Part shown: in pieces, positions 16,974 through 25,481 of the stretch
How the letters are laid out: each line of letters starts with the position of its first letter
Numbering within the stretch: position 1 is the stretch's first letter
Assembly: GCA_905233565.1 (NCBI GenBank)
Contig: CAJOCL010000011.1
Span: forward strand, 1-53,230
From: an uncultured Synergistales bacterium
GTDB lineage: Bacteria > Synergistota > Synergistia > Synergistales > Aminobacteriaceae
Reading direction: 5' to 3'
DNA length: 53,230 bases
The notes under the pieces: generated by a model
The model's database searches: none
The model's input: the letters and a program-made list of their open reading frames with translations, nothing else
What the model was told of the DNA's origin: nothing
Made by a program: the position numbers and the translations under genes

Positions 16974-18068
16974 TCAACGTTCTACAAATTTCCTTATTTT
17001 TCCAAAGAAAAGGCCTGCAGCAACGAAAAGTATTCCCGTCAGAGTAAAGCCCCACGCTTTCGGCATGTATCCGAAAAAATGATCGAAAAAGTATCTCGCT
17101 GCTATAAGGGCGCAGAAAGTTATTCCGATTCCTGAATGACCGCGATAAATATTCAGAAGCATTAACGCCGCAACTGTTACGGCATTTATTACGGGGAAAA
17201 TGTTACGCCCCTGCAAAAAATCCTGACCGCGCCAGAAATCCGGCCATGTCAGCAGTAAACCGAAAAGCCCAAGCATTAACATTCCCATGATTTCAACGTC
17301 ATTATATTTTATGAATGACATAACCGCGCCCGTAACCGCAAGTATTATCAGCGACCATGTACCGCCGAAACACAGGCTCATTCTTGAGGCGATGACACAC
17401 AGAGTTATCATCATGTTAAACGTGAAAGCTGCCCTGTCTTTGACTGCGTACCATAAAATCCATAATGCAATAATCAGCAGGAACGCCCTGAAAGGCGCGA
17501 AAAATTCAGCCGCCGGAATTTTTGCCGTGCTGAAAAATTGAAGGGCAAATATATTTATTGCCTCCGTGAAGTTCAGCCATAACAGCGATATTATCTGAGA
17601 CAGATACATCTGCCAGACATCACGCGCAGCCATTGCAGTTATCATTATTTCAACTATCCACCAGCCTAAAATTTCAGTCAGGCTCATTTCATAGTCATAC
17701 ATGTGTGAGATGAGATATATTCCTGCTCCGAATATTGAACTGGCAAGCAGAAGGAATGATCTTCCCGTTTTCGTTTCTGAACGTCCAGTAAAAATATACG
17801 CAGTTAAAGAGGCCGTATAAGCTGCTGCGATTAATATCACCCTGATCGTCCTGTCAATCCTGTACCAGTGAGCAGCAACGAAACTCACCAGACCCAGACC
17901 AAGCAGGATACACCCGGCAATTAACAGTATCATCCTCAGATTGCTTTTTTTAACTTCATAGAGGGACAGAATTTTTTCGGCCTGAGAGTCTGTTATTATG
18001 CCTTCTTCAACCCAGCCCGACATTTCGGTGTTCAGGAAATCCATTTCCTTCCTGCGTATTTCAGTCAT
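16974..18068 (-). CDS. DUF2157 polytopic membrane protein
   Basis: The 364-residue protein begins with a short cytoplasmic helical region that includes the family signature (GWVEEGIITDSQAEKILSLY, about 19-38). About ten hydrophobic segments follow, starting at MILLIAGCILLGLGLVSFVA. This is the layout of DUF2157 proteins, whose function is not established. The start codon lies 2 bp after the metG stop, so it is cotranscribed with metG. No soluble catalytic domain is visible. Confidence 0.85.
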   Translation of the reverse strand: MTEIRRKEMDFLNTEMSGWVEEGIITDSQAEKILSLYEVKKSNLRMILLIAGCILLGLGLVSFVAAHWYRIDRTIRVILIAAAYTASLTAYIFTGRSETKTGRSFLLLASSIFGAGIYLISHMYDYEMSLTEILGWWIVEIMITAMAARDVWQMYLSQIISLLWLNFTEAINIFALQFFSTAKIPAAEFFAPFRAFLLIIALWILWYAVKDRAAFTFNMMITLCVIASRMSLCFGGTWSLIILAVTGAVMSFIKYNDVEIMGMLMLGLFGLLLTWPDFWRGQDFLQGRNIFPVINAVTVAALMLLNIYRGHSGIGITFCALIAARYFFDHFFGYMPKAWGFTLTGILFVAAGLFFGKIRKFVER

Positions 18069-18070
18069 GA

Positions 18071-20020
18071 TTAACTCACCCGGCTTCCCAATGGTATACT
18101 TTTATCCTCCGGTTCAAGCAGTGTTAATTTTTCGGATACTCCGTCTTTTTTGACGCTGGCCGCCAATATCATCCCGTTGCTCTCAACTCCGCAGAGTTTA
18201 ACGGGCTTCAGGTTCGTTACGAGTATTACGGTCTTTCCGACAAGTTCGTCAGGCGTGAAAAATGCCTTTATCCCTGAGCATACAGTACGCTTTTCGTAAC
18301 CCAAGTCAACTTCAAGTTTGTAAAGTTTTTTTGACTTTGGAATTTCCTCGCACTTTGTTATGCGTGCAACTCTCATTTCTGTTTTTTTGAAATCGTCGAT
18401 GCTGATTTCTTCTTCATGTTCGATTACCGCTGCCGATTCCTGCAATTTCTTTTCTTCCTCCTTAGCTTTCCTGGCTTTTTTCCATTCGTCTATATCAATT
18501 CTCGGGAACAGGACTTCTGATTTTCCAATTTTGTTCCCTGAACCTTCACCCCATTTGAACGAATCATAATTATATTTAACCGGGTCTTCATCAATCCCTA
18601 ACTGTTCCCAGATTCTTTTTGATGTTTCAGGCATGACGGTGGCGACAAGGAGTGCCGACAATCTCAGAGCCTCATAGAGATTCGCAAGGACAAAATCAAG
18701 ATTTTTATTCTGCGACTCATCTTTTGCGAGTTTCCAGGGCATAGTCTCATCAATAAATTTATTTGAACGCCCTATAAATTCCCAGATTGCTTTTAATGCC
18801 TCGTCAAAAGCATAATTGTTCATGGCCTCATCGACACGCTCAAGAATTTGTCCTGATAATTCACTGAGATCCGATTTTTCACCGTTCAGCGAAGGTACAA
18901 CGCCGCCCCTGTAACTGCGAATCATCTGCAGCGTTCTATTCAGGAGATTACCCAAGTCATTTGCAAGATCGCTGTTAATTCGCCCGACAAGTGCAAGTTC
19001 TGAAAAGTCCCCGTCATTCCCGAACGGAACCTCACGCAAAAGAAAATATCTGAACGGATCTAAGCCGTAATTTTTGACCATTTCAAACGGATCAACGACA
19101 TTCCCCTTTGACTTGCTCATCTTTTCGCCCTCAACAGTCCACCAGCCGTGAGCGAATACCTCAACAGGGAGATTTAATCCCAGAGCCAGGAGCATTAACG
19201 GCCATATTACGCAATGGAAGCGTATTATATCCTTCCCGACCATGTGCCTTACATGAGGCCACCAGTAGGCGAATTTTTCGGGGTCATCAAGATAGCCTAT
19301 TGCCGACGCATAATTGACGAGGGCATCAAACCACACATAGACTACGTGCCTTTCGTCATTCGGCAGCGGTATGCCCCACTTCAGCGAAGTACGCGAGACG
19401 GCTATATCTTTCACGCCGCCGCGAAGGAAGCTCATTATCTCGTTGTAACGTATTTTCGGCATTACGGCCTTTTCGTGTTCTTCATAAAACTTTATTAACT
19501 GCGGAACATATTTAGAGGCTTTGAAAAAGTAACACTCTTCCTCCATTATTGTTAATGGCCGTCCGCAGTCGGGACATGTTTTGTTCGGCCCCATAGCGTT
19601 TTCAGGGACATATGTTTCATCAGGCACGCAGTAATAACCCGAATAAGTGCCTTTGTAAATATCGCCCTGTTCAATGAGCTTTGAGAACATTGACTGAACG
19701 ACTTTTATATGACGCTCTTCGGTCGTGCGTATGAAATCGTCATTGCTTGCGTTTAATGCTTTGCAAAGTTCCCTGAATTTCATGTGTATCCTGTCAACAA
19801 ACTGCTGAGGCGATTCGCCTTTTGCCTGAGCTGCGGTCTGTATTTTCTGGCCGTGTTCGTCCGTTCCCGTCAGAAAATGGACATCATAACCCTTCATGCG
19901 CTTGTACCTCGCCGCCGTATCACATGCTACAGTCGTGTATGCGTGGCCTATATGCGGAATATCATTGACGTAATATATCGGCGTTGTTATATAAAAAACT
20001 TTATTGTTATTGTCATTCAT
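18071..20020 (-). CDS. metG: Methionyl-tRNA synthetase with C-terminal tRNA-binding domain
   Basis: The ATG at 20020 is preferred over an in-frame TTG at 20041, because AGAAGG lies 10-15 nt upstream and the protein then begins MNDNNNKVFYITTPIYYVND. The 649-residue enzyme charges tRNA(Met). It has the class I HIGH-type motif (HIGHAYTT), a zinc-knuckle region containing CPDCGRP, the KMSKS loop (KMSKSKGNVVDP) and, after a charged linker, an EMAP/Trbp111-like OB domain (about 550-649) used for dimerisation and tRNA binding, as in Bacillus MetG. It is divergent from dprA, with only 45 bp between the starts, and is followed by the DUF2157 gene. Confidence 0.97.
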   Translation of the reverse strand: MNDNNNKVFYITTPIYYVNDIPHIGHAYTTVACDTAARYKRMKGYDVHFLTGTDEHGQKIQTAAQAKGESPQQFVDRIHMKFRELCKALNASNDDFIRTTEERHIKVVQSMFSKLIEQGDIYKGTYSGYYCVPDETYVPENAMGPNKTCPDCGRPLTIMEEECYFFKASKYVPQLIKFYEEHEKAVMPKIRYNEIMSFLRGGVKDIAVSRTSLKWGIPLPNDERHVVYVWFDALVNYASAIGYLDDPEKFAYWWPHVRHMVGKDIIRFHCVIWPLMLLALGLNLPVEVFAHGWWTVEGEKMSKSKGNVVDPFEMVKNYGLDPFRYFLLREVPFGNDGDFSELALVGRINSDLANDLGNLLNRTLQMIRSYRGGVVPSLNGEKSDLSELSGQILERVDEAMNNYAFDEALKAIWEFIGRSNKFIDETMPWKLAKDESQNKNLDFVLANLYEALRLSALLVATVMPETSKRIWEQLGIDEDPVKYNYDSFKWGEGSGNKIGKSEVLFPRIDIDEWKKARKAKEEEKKLQESAAVIEHEEEISIDDFKKTEMRVARITKCEEIPKSKKLYKLEVDLGYEKRTVCSGIKAFFTPDELVGKTVILVTNLKPVKLCGVESNGMILAASVKKDGVSEKLTLLEPEDKSIPLGSRVS

Positions 20021-20065
20021 GAAATTATTACCTTCTTTCAAAAAATTATGTTGTAATATTATATT

Positions 20066-21181
20066 ATGATGACCGATGATATAACTAAAGCAGGAATTTT
20101 GTTAAACGCAGTAAACGCTTCAAACAAGATATTTTCCAAGCTGTGCGATAATTACGGACCTGACGGATTATGGCACAGTAAATTATTATGGCAGGAATTA
20201 GGTTTGACGGAAAGAATGAAAGAGAGGCTTTCAAGATTTCTTTGCGATGAATGGGCAGAAAAAGAGATCGAGAGGACAGAGAATTTTGACGCAAGATTTA
20301 TAACGTCAAAAAGCAATGATTACCCTTCAAAACTTTTTGACCTCGCAAAGCCCCCTATAGGCTTATATGTAAAAGGCAACGTAAATATTTCCCTGCCGTC
20401 AATAGCAATCGTAGGAACACGGAAATGTTCAAATTATGCAAGGAACGTGGCATATAACTTGGGCAAGGCACTGGCGCGAAAAGGGAAAATGACAATCAGC
20501 GGAGGCGCAAAAGGCATTGACACAGCAGGACATCAGGGCAGCCTTTCAGAAAACGGAATAACAATCGTTGTCTTCGGCACAGGCATAGACGAGGTGTACC
20601 CGGCTGAAAACAAAGATTTATTCATGCGCATTCTTGAACGCGGGGCATGGGTAAGTGAATATCCTTTCGGTACACGCGGAAATAACTGGCATTTTCCCGA
20701 ACGCGACAGAATTATCGCTGCAATGTCGTCATGTATCGTAGTCGCAGAATCACCTGAAGACGGCGGAGCAATGCACACGGCACGGGGAGGACTTGAGATT
20801 AAACGCGATGTCTGGTCAATACCCGGCAGGATAACGGACGAGGCAAGCAGGGGTACTAATCTCCTCATACGAGAAGGGACAAATATATTTGTAAGCATTG
20901 ATGACTTTCTGAATATCATAATTCCTGAACATGAACAGATTTGCTTGAATTTTAATGATAATGATGATCATAATTCAGTTAATGACAGGCAGGTACATGA
21001 ACTTTCAGACGATGAAAAAGTAATATATTCCCTGATTCAGCGCAACGGAGGAATAACGGCTGATGATCTGCTTATTGAGAGCAGCTTGGATTTCGTTACG
21101 GTTCAAACGGCTCTGATAAATCTTGAAAGTGAGGGGCTTATTGCCGGCTCATCGGGAAGATATTCGGCATTGCTGTGCTAG
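20066..21181 (+). CDS. dprA: DNA processing protein DprA (Smf)
   Basis: The 371-residue protein has the DprA Rossmann core: SIAIVGTRKCSNYA, then SGGAKGIDTAGHQG and FGTGIDEVYP, and a C-terminal winged helix (about 305-370). The N-terminal SAM-like region is degenerate. DprA loads RecA on single-stranded DNA taken up during natural transformation. The gene is the first of a rightward group with gtrA-like, ade and permease genes (48 bp to the next), and is divergent from metG. Its presence alongside cinA and DpnA in this window fits a competence background but does not prove competence. Confidence 0.95.
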   Translation: MMTDDITKAGILLNAVNASNKIFSKLCDNYGPDGLWHSKLLWQELGLTERMKERLSRFLCDEWAEKEIERTENFDARFITSKSNDYPSKLFDLAKPPIGLYVKGNVNISLPSIAIVGTRKCSNYARNVAYNLGKALARKGKMTISGGAKGIDTAGHQGSLSENGITIVVFGTGIDEVYPAENKDLFMRILERGAWVSEYPFGTRGNNWHFPERDRIIAAMSSCIVVAESPEDGGAMHTARGGLEIKRDVWSIPGRITDEASRGTNLLIREGTNIFVSIDDFLNIIIPEHEQICLNFNDNDDHNSVNDRQVHELSDDEKVIYSLIQRNGGITADDLLIESSLDFVTVQTALINLESEGLIAGSSGRYSALLC

Positions 21182-21229
21182 AATTTTCACAAAAAACTTT
21201 AACACTCACAGGGGGAATTTTTAACCGCA

Positions 21230-21634
21230 ATGAATCTCAAAACCTTCAAGCATTTAATGCTTTACGGCATAGTAGGCTTAATTGCTACTTTAATTGATAT
21301 TTTCGTATACTGGTTCGTTACGCGTGTATTCGGCGTTTCTGTCGTACCTTCAACAATAACAGCCTGGTTTATCTCGCTGGTATTTTCGTACTATGCAAAC
21401 AGGAAATATGTTTTTCACAGCACTAACAATTCAATTATAGCCGTGATATTTGAGGCTGTTTATTTCTTTGCCTGCAGGCTGGCTACGGGTGCGCTTGACG
21501 TTGCAATAATGTATATATTTGCTGACTTAATGGGACTTAATGACGTTATAGTTAAAATAGTCTCAAATATAGTCGTTATCATATTGAACTATATAGCCAG
21601 CAGGGTTTTTATTTTTAAGGAATCAGGAAAATAA
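21230..21634 (+). CDS. GtrA-family small membrane protein
   Basis: The 134-residue protein has four hydrophobic segments and the GtrA signatures YGIVGLIATLIDIFVYW near the start, SYYANRKYVF in the middle and NYIASRVFIF at the end. GtrA-like proteins are thought to flip undecaprenyl-linked sugars or otherwise help cell-surface polysaccharide synthesis. No glycosyltransferase lies next to it here. It sits 48 bp after dprA and 24 bp before adenine deaminase, so genomic context gives no further clue. Confidence 0.88.
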   Translation: MNLKTFKHLMLYGIVGLIATLIDIFVYWFVTRVFGVSVVPSTITAWFISLVFSYYANRKYVFHSTNNSIIAVIFEAVYFFACRLATGALDVAIMYIFADLMGLNDVIVKIVSNIVVIILNYIASRVFIFKESGK

Positions 21635-21658
21635 TTAAAAGGAGGAATTTTTTTTATC

Positions 21659-23401
21659 ATGAACAGATTAGCGGCAGCAGCACGGGGCGATATACCGTCA
21701 GATCTCGTTATACACAACGCGAGAATAGCAAACATTTTCACTCAGGAATATGAACTTGCGGACATAGCCGTATATTCGGGCAAGATCGCCGGAATCGGTC
21801 AGGGCTATAACGGGCGTGTTAATTTCGATGCTGAGGGGCGAGCAGTAATACCCGGAATGATTGACGGACATATACATATTGAAGATACTATGATGACTCC
21901 TCAGGCGTTCGCTTACACTGTGGCACTTCACGGGACAAGTGCGGTTATGGCTGACCCTCACGAAATCAGCAACGCACTCGGAATGTCAGGGCTTGAATAC
22001 ATGTTCAGGGCATCTCAGGGTCTGCCTGTCGATATATTTTACGGTGCGCCGTCATGCGTCCCGGCCAGTGAGTTCGAGACACCTTACAGTGAACTTGACA
22101 TGTCGGCCATAAAATCCATGTTCGACAGGAAATACACCCAGCATTTGGGCGAAATGATGAACTTTCCTGCCGTCATAGCCGGAGACCCTGAAGCATGGGG
22201 GAAAATCCTGGCTGCCGGCGATGTCCCTCTTACCGGCCATGCTCCCGGCGTAACAGGTAAGAGCCTGAACGCTTATTTATCAAGCGGCATAGATTCGGAT
22301 CATGAATGCACGACACTTGACGAGGCCCGCGAAAAATTATCGCGGGGAATGTGGCTCATGATTCGTGAGGGAGCGTCATTCTTGGATTTGAAAACTTTAC
22401 TGCCGTTAATTAAAGATAATCCGTTGAATGCCTCAAGGTGTATGGCAGTCAGCGATGACATAACAGCCAGATATTTGCTTGAACGCGGACACATGGACGA
22501 AAAAATGAGAATCATGATCCGTGATGGCTTAAATCCTTTTGTCGCTCTCAGAATGGTAACTTTGAGTCCTGCTGAATATTTCAGGCTACATGACAGGGGG
22601 GTTATTGCTCCCGGAAAGATAGCCGATTTCGTAATTCTTGATTCTGAGATTATGGACGAAAATTTCAAGATTAGTTCAGTCTGGAAGGACGGCAGGCAGA
22701 TCGTACTTGACAATGAAGTATTCTCGGTTGCACTTGACGGGAACGAATATTCAGCCCTCGCGCCGGCAAGCAAAGTAACCGTAACTAATATACCTACAGC
22801 TGAAGATATAAAGATAAAGGCTGAAGGCTCAGTAATGAACGTGATCGGCGTAACTGAAGGCACTGTTATAACAAAGACGCTTAATGTAACGCCTAAAATT
22901 GAAGACGGCTGTGTAATCCCTGACGCTGAGAACGACATAGCAAAAATCATGGTTCTTGAACGTCACAGAAATACGGGGAATTTCAGCGTAGGTTTCGTAA
23001 AAGGTTTGGGAATAAAGCGTGGTGCCGTCGGTTCAAGTGTTGCACATGATGCCCATAATTTCGTTGTTGCCGGAGCTGATGACATAAGCATAATTACGGC
23101 TCTGAATAAACTTGCTGAAATGGGCGGCGGCCTTGTCGTTTCTGACGGTGAAAAAATAACTTCCTCGTTCGCCCTGCCGATAGGCGGACTGATGAGTTAT
23201 TTACCGCCTGAAAAAGTTGCAGAAAGTCTTGTCGAAATGGAAAATGCAGCCTCAAAAATCGGCATTGAAATTGCGCACCCCTTTATGGTTCTCTCGTTCC
23301 TGTGCCTTAGCGTAATACCTGAACTGAGAATAACTGATGTCGGCTATATTGATATAACTAAAGGCGGAAAACAGAAACTTTTTGCTGATTTTGTGAGATA
23401 A
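21659..23401 (+). CDS. ade: Adenine deaminase
   Basis: The 580-residue amidohydrolase-superfamily enzyme converts adenine to hypoxanthine plus ammonia. Metal ligands are seen in PGMIDGHIHIEDTMM (about 67-81), ADPHEISN and TGHAPGV, and the catalytic-site segment GIDSDHECT follows. The C-terminal half carries the AdeC-specific domain with RHRNTGNFSVGFVKGLG, SSVAHDAHN and the final KGGKQKLF. Length and architecture are those of bacterial AdeC. A ribosome site AGGAGG lies 11 nt before the ATG. The purine permease follows 40 bp downstream, making an adenine salvage or catabolism unit. Confidence 0.96.
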   Translation: MNRLAAAARGDIPSDLVIHNARIANIFTQEYELADIAVYSGKIAGIGQGYNGRVNFDAEGRAVIPGMIDGHIHIEDTMMTPQAFAYTVALHGTSAVMADPHEISNALGMSGLEYMFRASQGLPVDIFYGAPSCVPASEFETPYSELDMSAIKSMFDRKYTQHLGEMMNFPAVIAGDPEAWGKILAAGDVPLTGHAPGVTGKSLNAYLSSGIDSDHECTTLDEAREKLSRGMWLMIREGASFLDLKTLLPLIKDNPLNASRCMAVSDDITARYLLERGHMDEKMRIMIRDGLNPFVALRMVTLSPAEYFRLHDRGVIAPGKIADFVILDSEIMDENFKISSVWKDGRQIVLDNEVFSVALDGNEYSALAPASKVTVTNIPTAEDIKIKAEGSVMNVIGVTEGTVITKTLNVTPKIEDGCVIPDAENDIAKIMVLERHRNTGNFSVGFVKGLGIKRGAVGSSVAHDAHNFVVAGADDISIITALNKLAEMGGGLVVSDGEKITSSFALPIGGLMSYLPPEKVAESLVEMENAASKIGIEIAHPFMVLSFLCLSVIPELRITDVGYIDITKGGKQKLFADFVR

Positions 23402-23441
23402 TTAAATCCTATTTTTAATTTTTAATGGAGAGTGATAAACA

Positions 23442-24746
23442 ATGTCGTTATTCAAGATACGTGAATCAGGCAGCACATTCATGACCGAAGTACTCGCAGG
23501 TATAACAACTTTTGTAACAATGTCGTATATCATTTTCGTGAATCCCGGTATTCTCAGCAATGCAGGAATGGACTTCAACGCGTTAGTCGTTGTAACCTGC
23601 CTTGCCTCAGCACTGGGCACTCTGTGTATGGCCTTGTTTGCAAATTACCCGATAGCACTTGCGCCCGGCATGGGGTTAAATGCTTTCTTTGCATTCGGCG
23701 TTGTCCTAAACATGAAGATCAACGGTGCGCCTGTAACATGGCAGATGGCTCTTGCAGCAGTTTTCATTGAGGGTGCAATATTCGCAGTTCTTACGCTGAC
23801 AAGCATACGCGAGGCAATAATGAACTCAATACCTAAATCCCTGAAAATCGGAATTTCAGCAGGTATCGGCCTGTTCATTGCATTTATCGGCCTTCAGAGC
23901 GCAGGCATAGTCATTAACAATGAGTCTACACTTCTCGGGCTTGGACAGGTTAAAAATAATATACCCATGATGCTTTCATTGCTTGGTATTCTCATCATGG
24001 CGGTATTGACGGCATGGAACGTCAAAGGCGCGCTGCTTATCGGAATTGTAGCAATAACCGGAATAGCCGCAGCACTCGGCCTCGTTCAGATCCCTGAAAA
24101 ATACGTTTCACAGCCCCCGTCAATCATGCCTCTTGTAGGGAAACTTGATTTTTCGCTGATTAAAGAGCCTGAGTTTTGGATTGTTGTTTTCACATTTTTC
24201 TTTGTTGATTTCTTTGACACTCTGGGGACTTTAGTCGGAGTCTGCAACAGATCGGGGCTTCTTGACGAGAACGGGAATTTACCCCGTGCAAAAGGCGCGT
24301 TAATGGCCGATGCAGTTGCAACTATGGCAGGTGCTGTAATGGGAACTTCAACGGTAACAAGTTATGTTGAAAGCTCATCGGGAGTTGCACAGGGCGGAAG
24401 AACGGGTTTAACGTCAGTCGTTACCGCGCTTCTCTTCGTCGGCGCAATATTTTTCACCCCGTTAGTCGGCATCGTCCCGGCATATGCTACTGCCCCCGCT
24501 TTAGTAATCGTAGGAATATACATGATGATGAGCCTTAGAGACCTGAATTATGATGACTGGACGGAACTTGTTCCCTCAATCGTAGGATTTTTCATGATGC
24601 CTCTTGCTTACAGTATCGCGGTCGGTATCGAGTTCGCAATCGTTCTCTACGTTACAATAAAGATTTTAACGGGCAGGTTCAAAGATGTATCTTTCCTTAT
24701 GATCGCACTTTCAGTTTTATTTATTGCTAAGGAATTACTTGCATAG
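23442..24746 (+). CDS. NCS2-family purine permease (AzgA/PbuG type)
   Basis: This 434-residue transporter has about 12-14 hydrophobic segments. Family signatures include TFVTMSYIIFVNPGIL at the start, YPIALAPGMGLNAFFAF (substrate-path helix) and FVDFFDTLGTLVGV with Asp/Glu typical of AzgA-like hypoxanthine/guanine/adenine:proton symporters. It directly follows adenine deaminase (40 bp), which predicts adenine or hypoxanthine as substrate. A terminator begins 20 bp after its stop. Confidence 0.93.
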   Translation: MSLFKIRESGSTFMTEVLAGITTFVTMSYIIFVNPGILSNAGMDFNALVVVTCLASALGTLCMALFANYPIALAPGMGLNAFFAFGVVLNMKINGAPVTWQMALAAVFIEGAIFAVLTLTSIREAIMNSIPKSLKIGISAGIGLFIAFIGLQSAGIVINNESTLLGLGQVKNNIPMMLSLLGILIMAVLTAWNVKGALLIGIVAITGIAAALGLVQIPEKYVSQPPSIMPLVGKLDFSLIKEPEFWIVVFTFFFVDFFDTLGTLVGVCNRSGLLDENGNLPRAKGALMADAVATMAGAVMGTSTVTSYVESSSGVAQGGRTGLTSVVTALLFVGAIFFTPLVGIVPAYATAPALVIVGIYMMMSLRDLNYDDWTELVPSIVGFFMMPLAYSIAVGIEFAIVLYVTIKILTGRFKDVSFLMIALSVLFIAKELLA

Positions 24747-24765
24747 AAATTTTAAGGCAGTTCAA

Positions 24766-24802
24766 AGCCGTTTCAGTCAAAAACTGGGACGGCTGTTTTT
24801 TT
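24766..24802 (+). terminator. Rho-independent terminator after the purine permease
   Basis: The inverted repeat AGCCGTTTCAGT/ACTGGGACGGCT (one mismatch region) with loop CAAAA is followed by a run of eight T. Confidence 0.85.
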
Positions 24803-24809
24803 GCGTATT

Positions 24810-24865
24810 CATATAAAACTTTTATGAGATTAAATATTTTTTATGCTTGACATAAATCATTTATG
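24810..24865 (+). promoter_or_regulatory. Paired palindromes, candidate operator of the DUF1659/DUF2922 operon
   Basis: The perfect palindrome CATAAATCATTTATG (24851-24865) fills the spacer of the promoter. A near-palindrome CATATAAAACTTTTATG (24810-24826) lies with its centre about 40 bp upstream, near four helical turns. A further TTTATG half-site is at 24840. The arrangement suggests a dimeric repressor or activator binding cooperatively. The regulator is not identifiable. Confidence 0.5.
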
Positions 24866-24874
24866 CTATATAAT
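24847..24874 (+). promoter_or_regulatory. Strong sigma-70 promoter of the DUF1659/DUF2922 operon
   Basis: TTGACA (24847-24852) and TATAAT (24869-24874) both match consensus exactly, with a 16-bp spacer, 63 bp upstream of the first ATG. Together with an AAAGGAGG ribosome site this predicts abundant expression, subject to the palindromes that overlap it. Confidence 0.8.
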
Positions 24875-24936
24875 ATACATCGTCAGCCGGCAATGACAGG
24901 AAACAAAAAAATTAAAACGAAAGGAGGCTAAAGAAA

Positions 24937-25161
24937 ATGGCTAATACGATGCTCAAGAAAGTATCAGTTAATGTCAAACTTAACAACGGGACGGATTCGC
25001 AGGGTAACGTAAAGACCGTTAATGTCGGTCTCGGAACTCTCAGCACAACAGGATTTAACGCTGATAAGGCACTCGCAGTCGTGAGCCTTCTCGGGCCGTG
25101 TTTAAGCAAGACGGTTTACGCAGTCGAAAAAGTCGAAGTCAGTACACTGACAGCGGCATAA
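24937..25161 (+). CDS. DUF1659 small protein
   Basis: The 74-residue product has the features of DUF1659: short beta-rich protein, VKLNNGTDSQGNVKTVNVG in the first half and DKALAVVSLLGPCLSKTVYAV in the second. No signal peptide or membrane segment is present. The family usually occurs next to DUF2922, as here (45 bp downstream), in Firmicutes and Synergistota, and its function is unknown. AAAGGAGG precedes the ATG by 11 nt and a consensus promoter lies upstream, so it should be well expressed. Confidence 0.88.
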   Translation: MANTMLKKVSVNVKLNNGTDSQGNVKTVNVGLGTLSTTGFNADKALAVVSLLGPCLSKTVYAVEKVEVSTLTAA

Positions 25162-25206
25162 TCAGGAATCATTGTAATAACGCATAAATGATAGGAGGTG
25201 AAAAAA

Positions 25207-25437
25207 ATGGCAGAAGGCAGCAAATTAGTATTAACATTCAGCAACGCGAGCGGTAACAACACAACGATTTCTTTCAACTACGCGGATCCTTCAGTTAGCA
25301 GCGCGGCAGTAAAGGCACTCGCTAACGGAATAGTTGCAAACGGCGTTATTTACGACAACGTACCGACAGAGACGAAAAGCGCGAAAATGGTAATAACTAC
25401 AGAGACAGAATATGATCTCAGCGCATAACAAAGAAAA
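25207..25437 (+). CDS. DUF2922 small protein
   Basis: I place the start at ATG 25207, because AGGAGGTG lies 7 nt upstream; an in-frame GTG at 25198 is part of that ribosome site. The predicted product has about 73 residues, with a DUF2922 pattern (LVLTFSNASGNNTTISFNYADP, cut here to its motif core FNYADP, then AVKALANGIVANGVI). The stop is the TAA near 25426-25428; the listed end includes the start of the terminator only by rounding. It pairs with the DUF1659 gene in one operon. Function is unknown. The beta-strand-rich composition of both proteins would allow them to associate, which is a guess. Confidence 0.8.
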
Positions 25438-25468
25438 TCCCTCAAGTTAAAGAGACTTGGGGGATTTT
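25434..25468. terminator. Bidirectional terminator between DUF2922 and the nitronate monooxygenase-like gene
   Basis: The stem AATCCCTCAAGT/ACTTGGGGGATT (one mismatch) with a 7-nt loop has a T-rich flank TTTTG on the plus strand and TTTTCTT on the minus strand. It suits the two convergent genes. Confidence 0.8.
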
Positions 25469-25481
25469 GTTATATTTCAGG

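Noticed and set aside
20042-20065. T-box leader or other regulatory RNA for metG
   Set aside because: Only 45 bp separate the metG and dprA start codons, too short for such a leader.
22300-22950. 216-residue open frame on the minus strand inside adenine deaminase
   Set aside because: It is antisense to a clear gene with complete motifs, lacks a ribosome site and has no recognisable protein pattern.
25198-25206. GTG start for the DUF2922 gene
   Set aside because: The GTG is part of the AGGAGGTG ribosome site; the ATG at 25207 has proper spacing.
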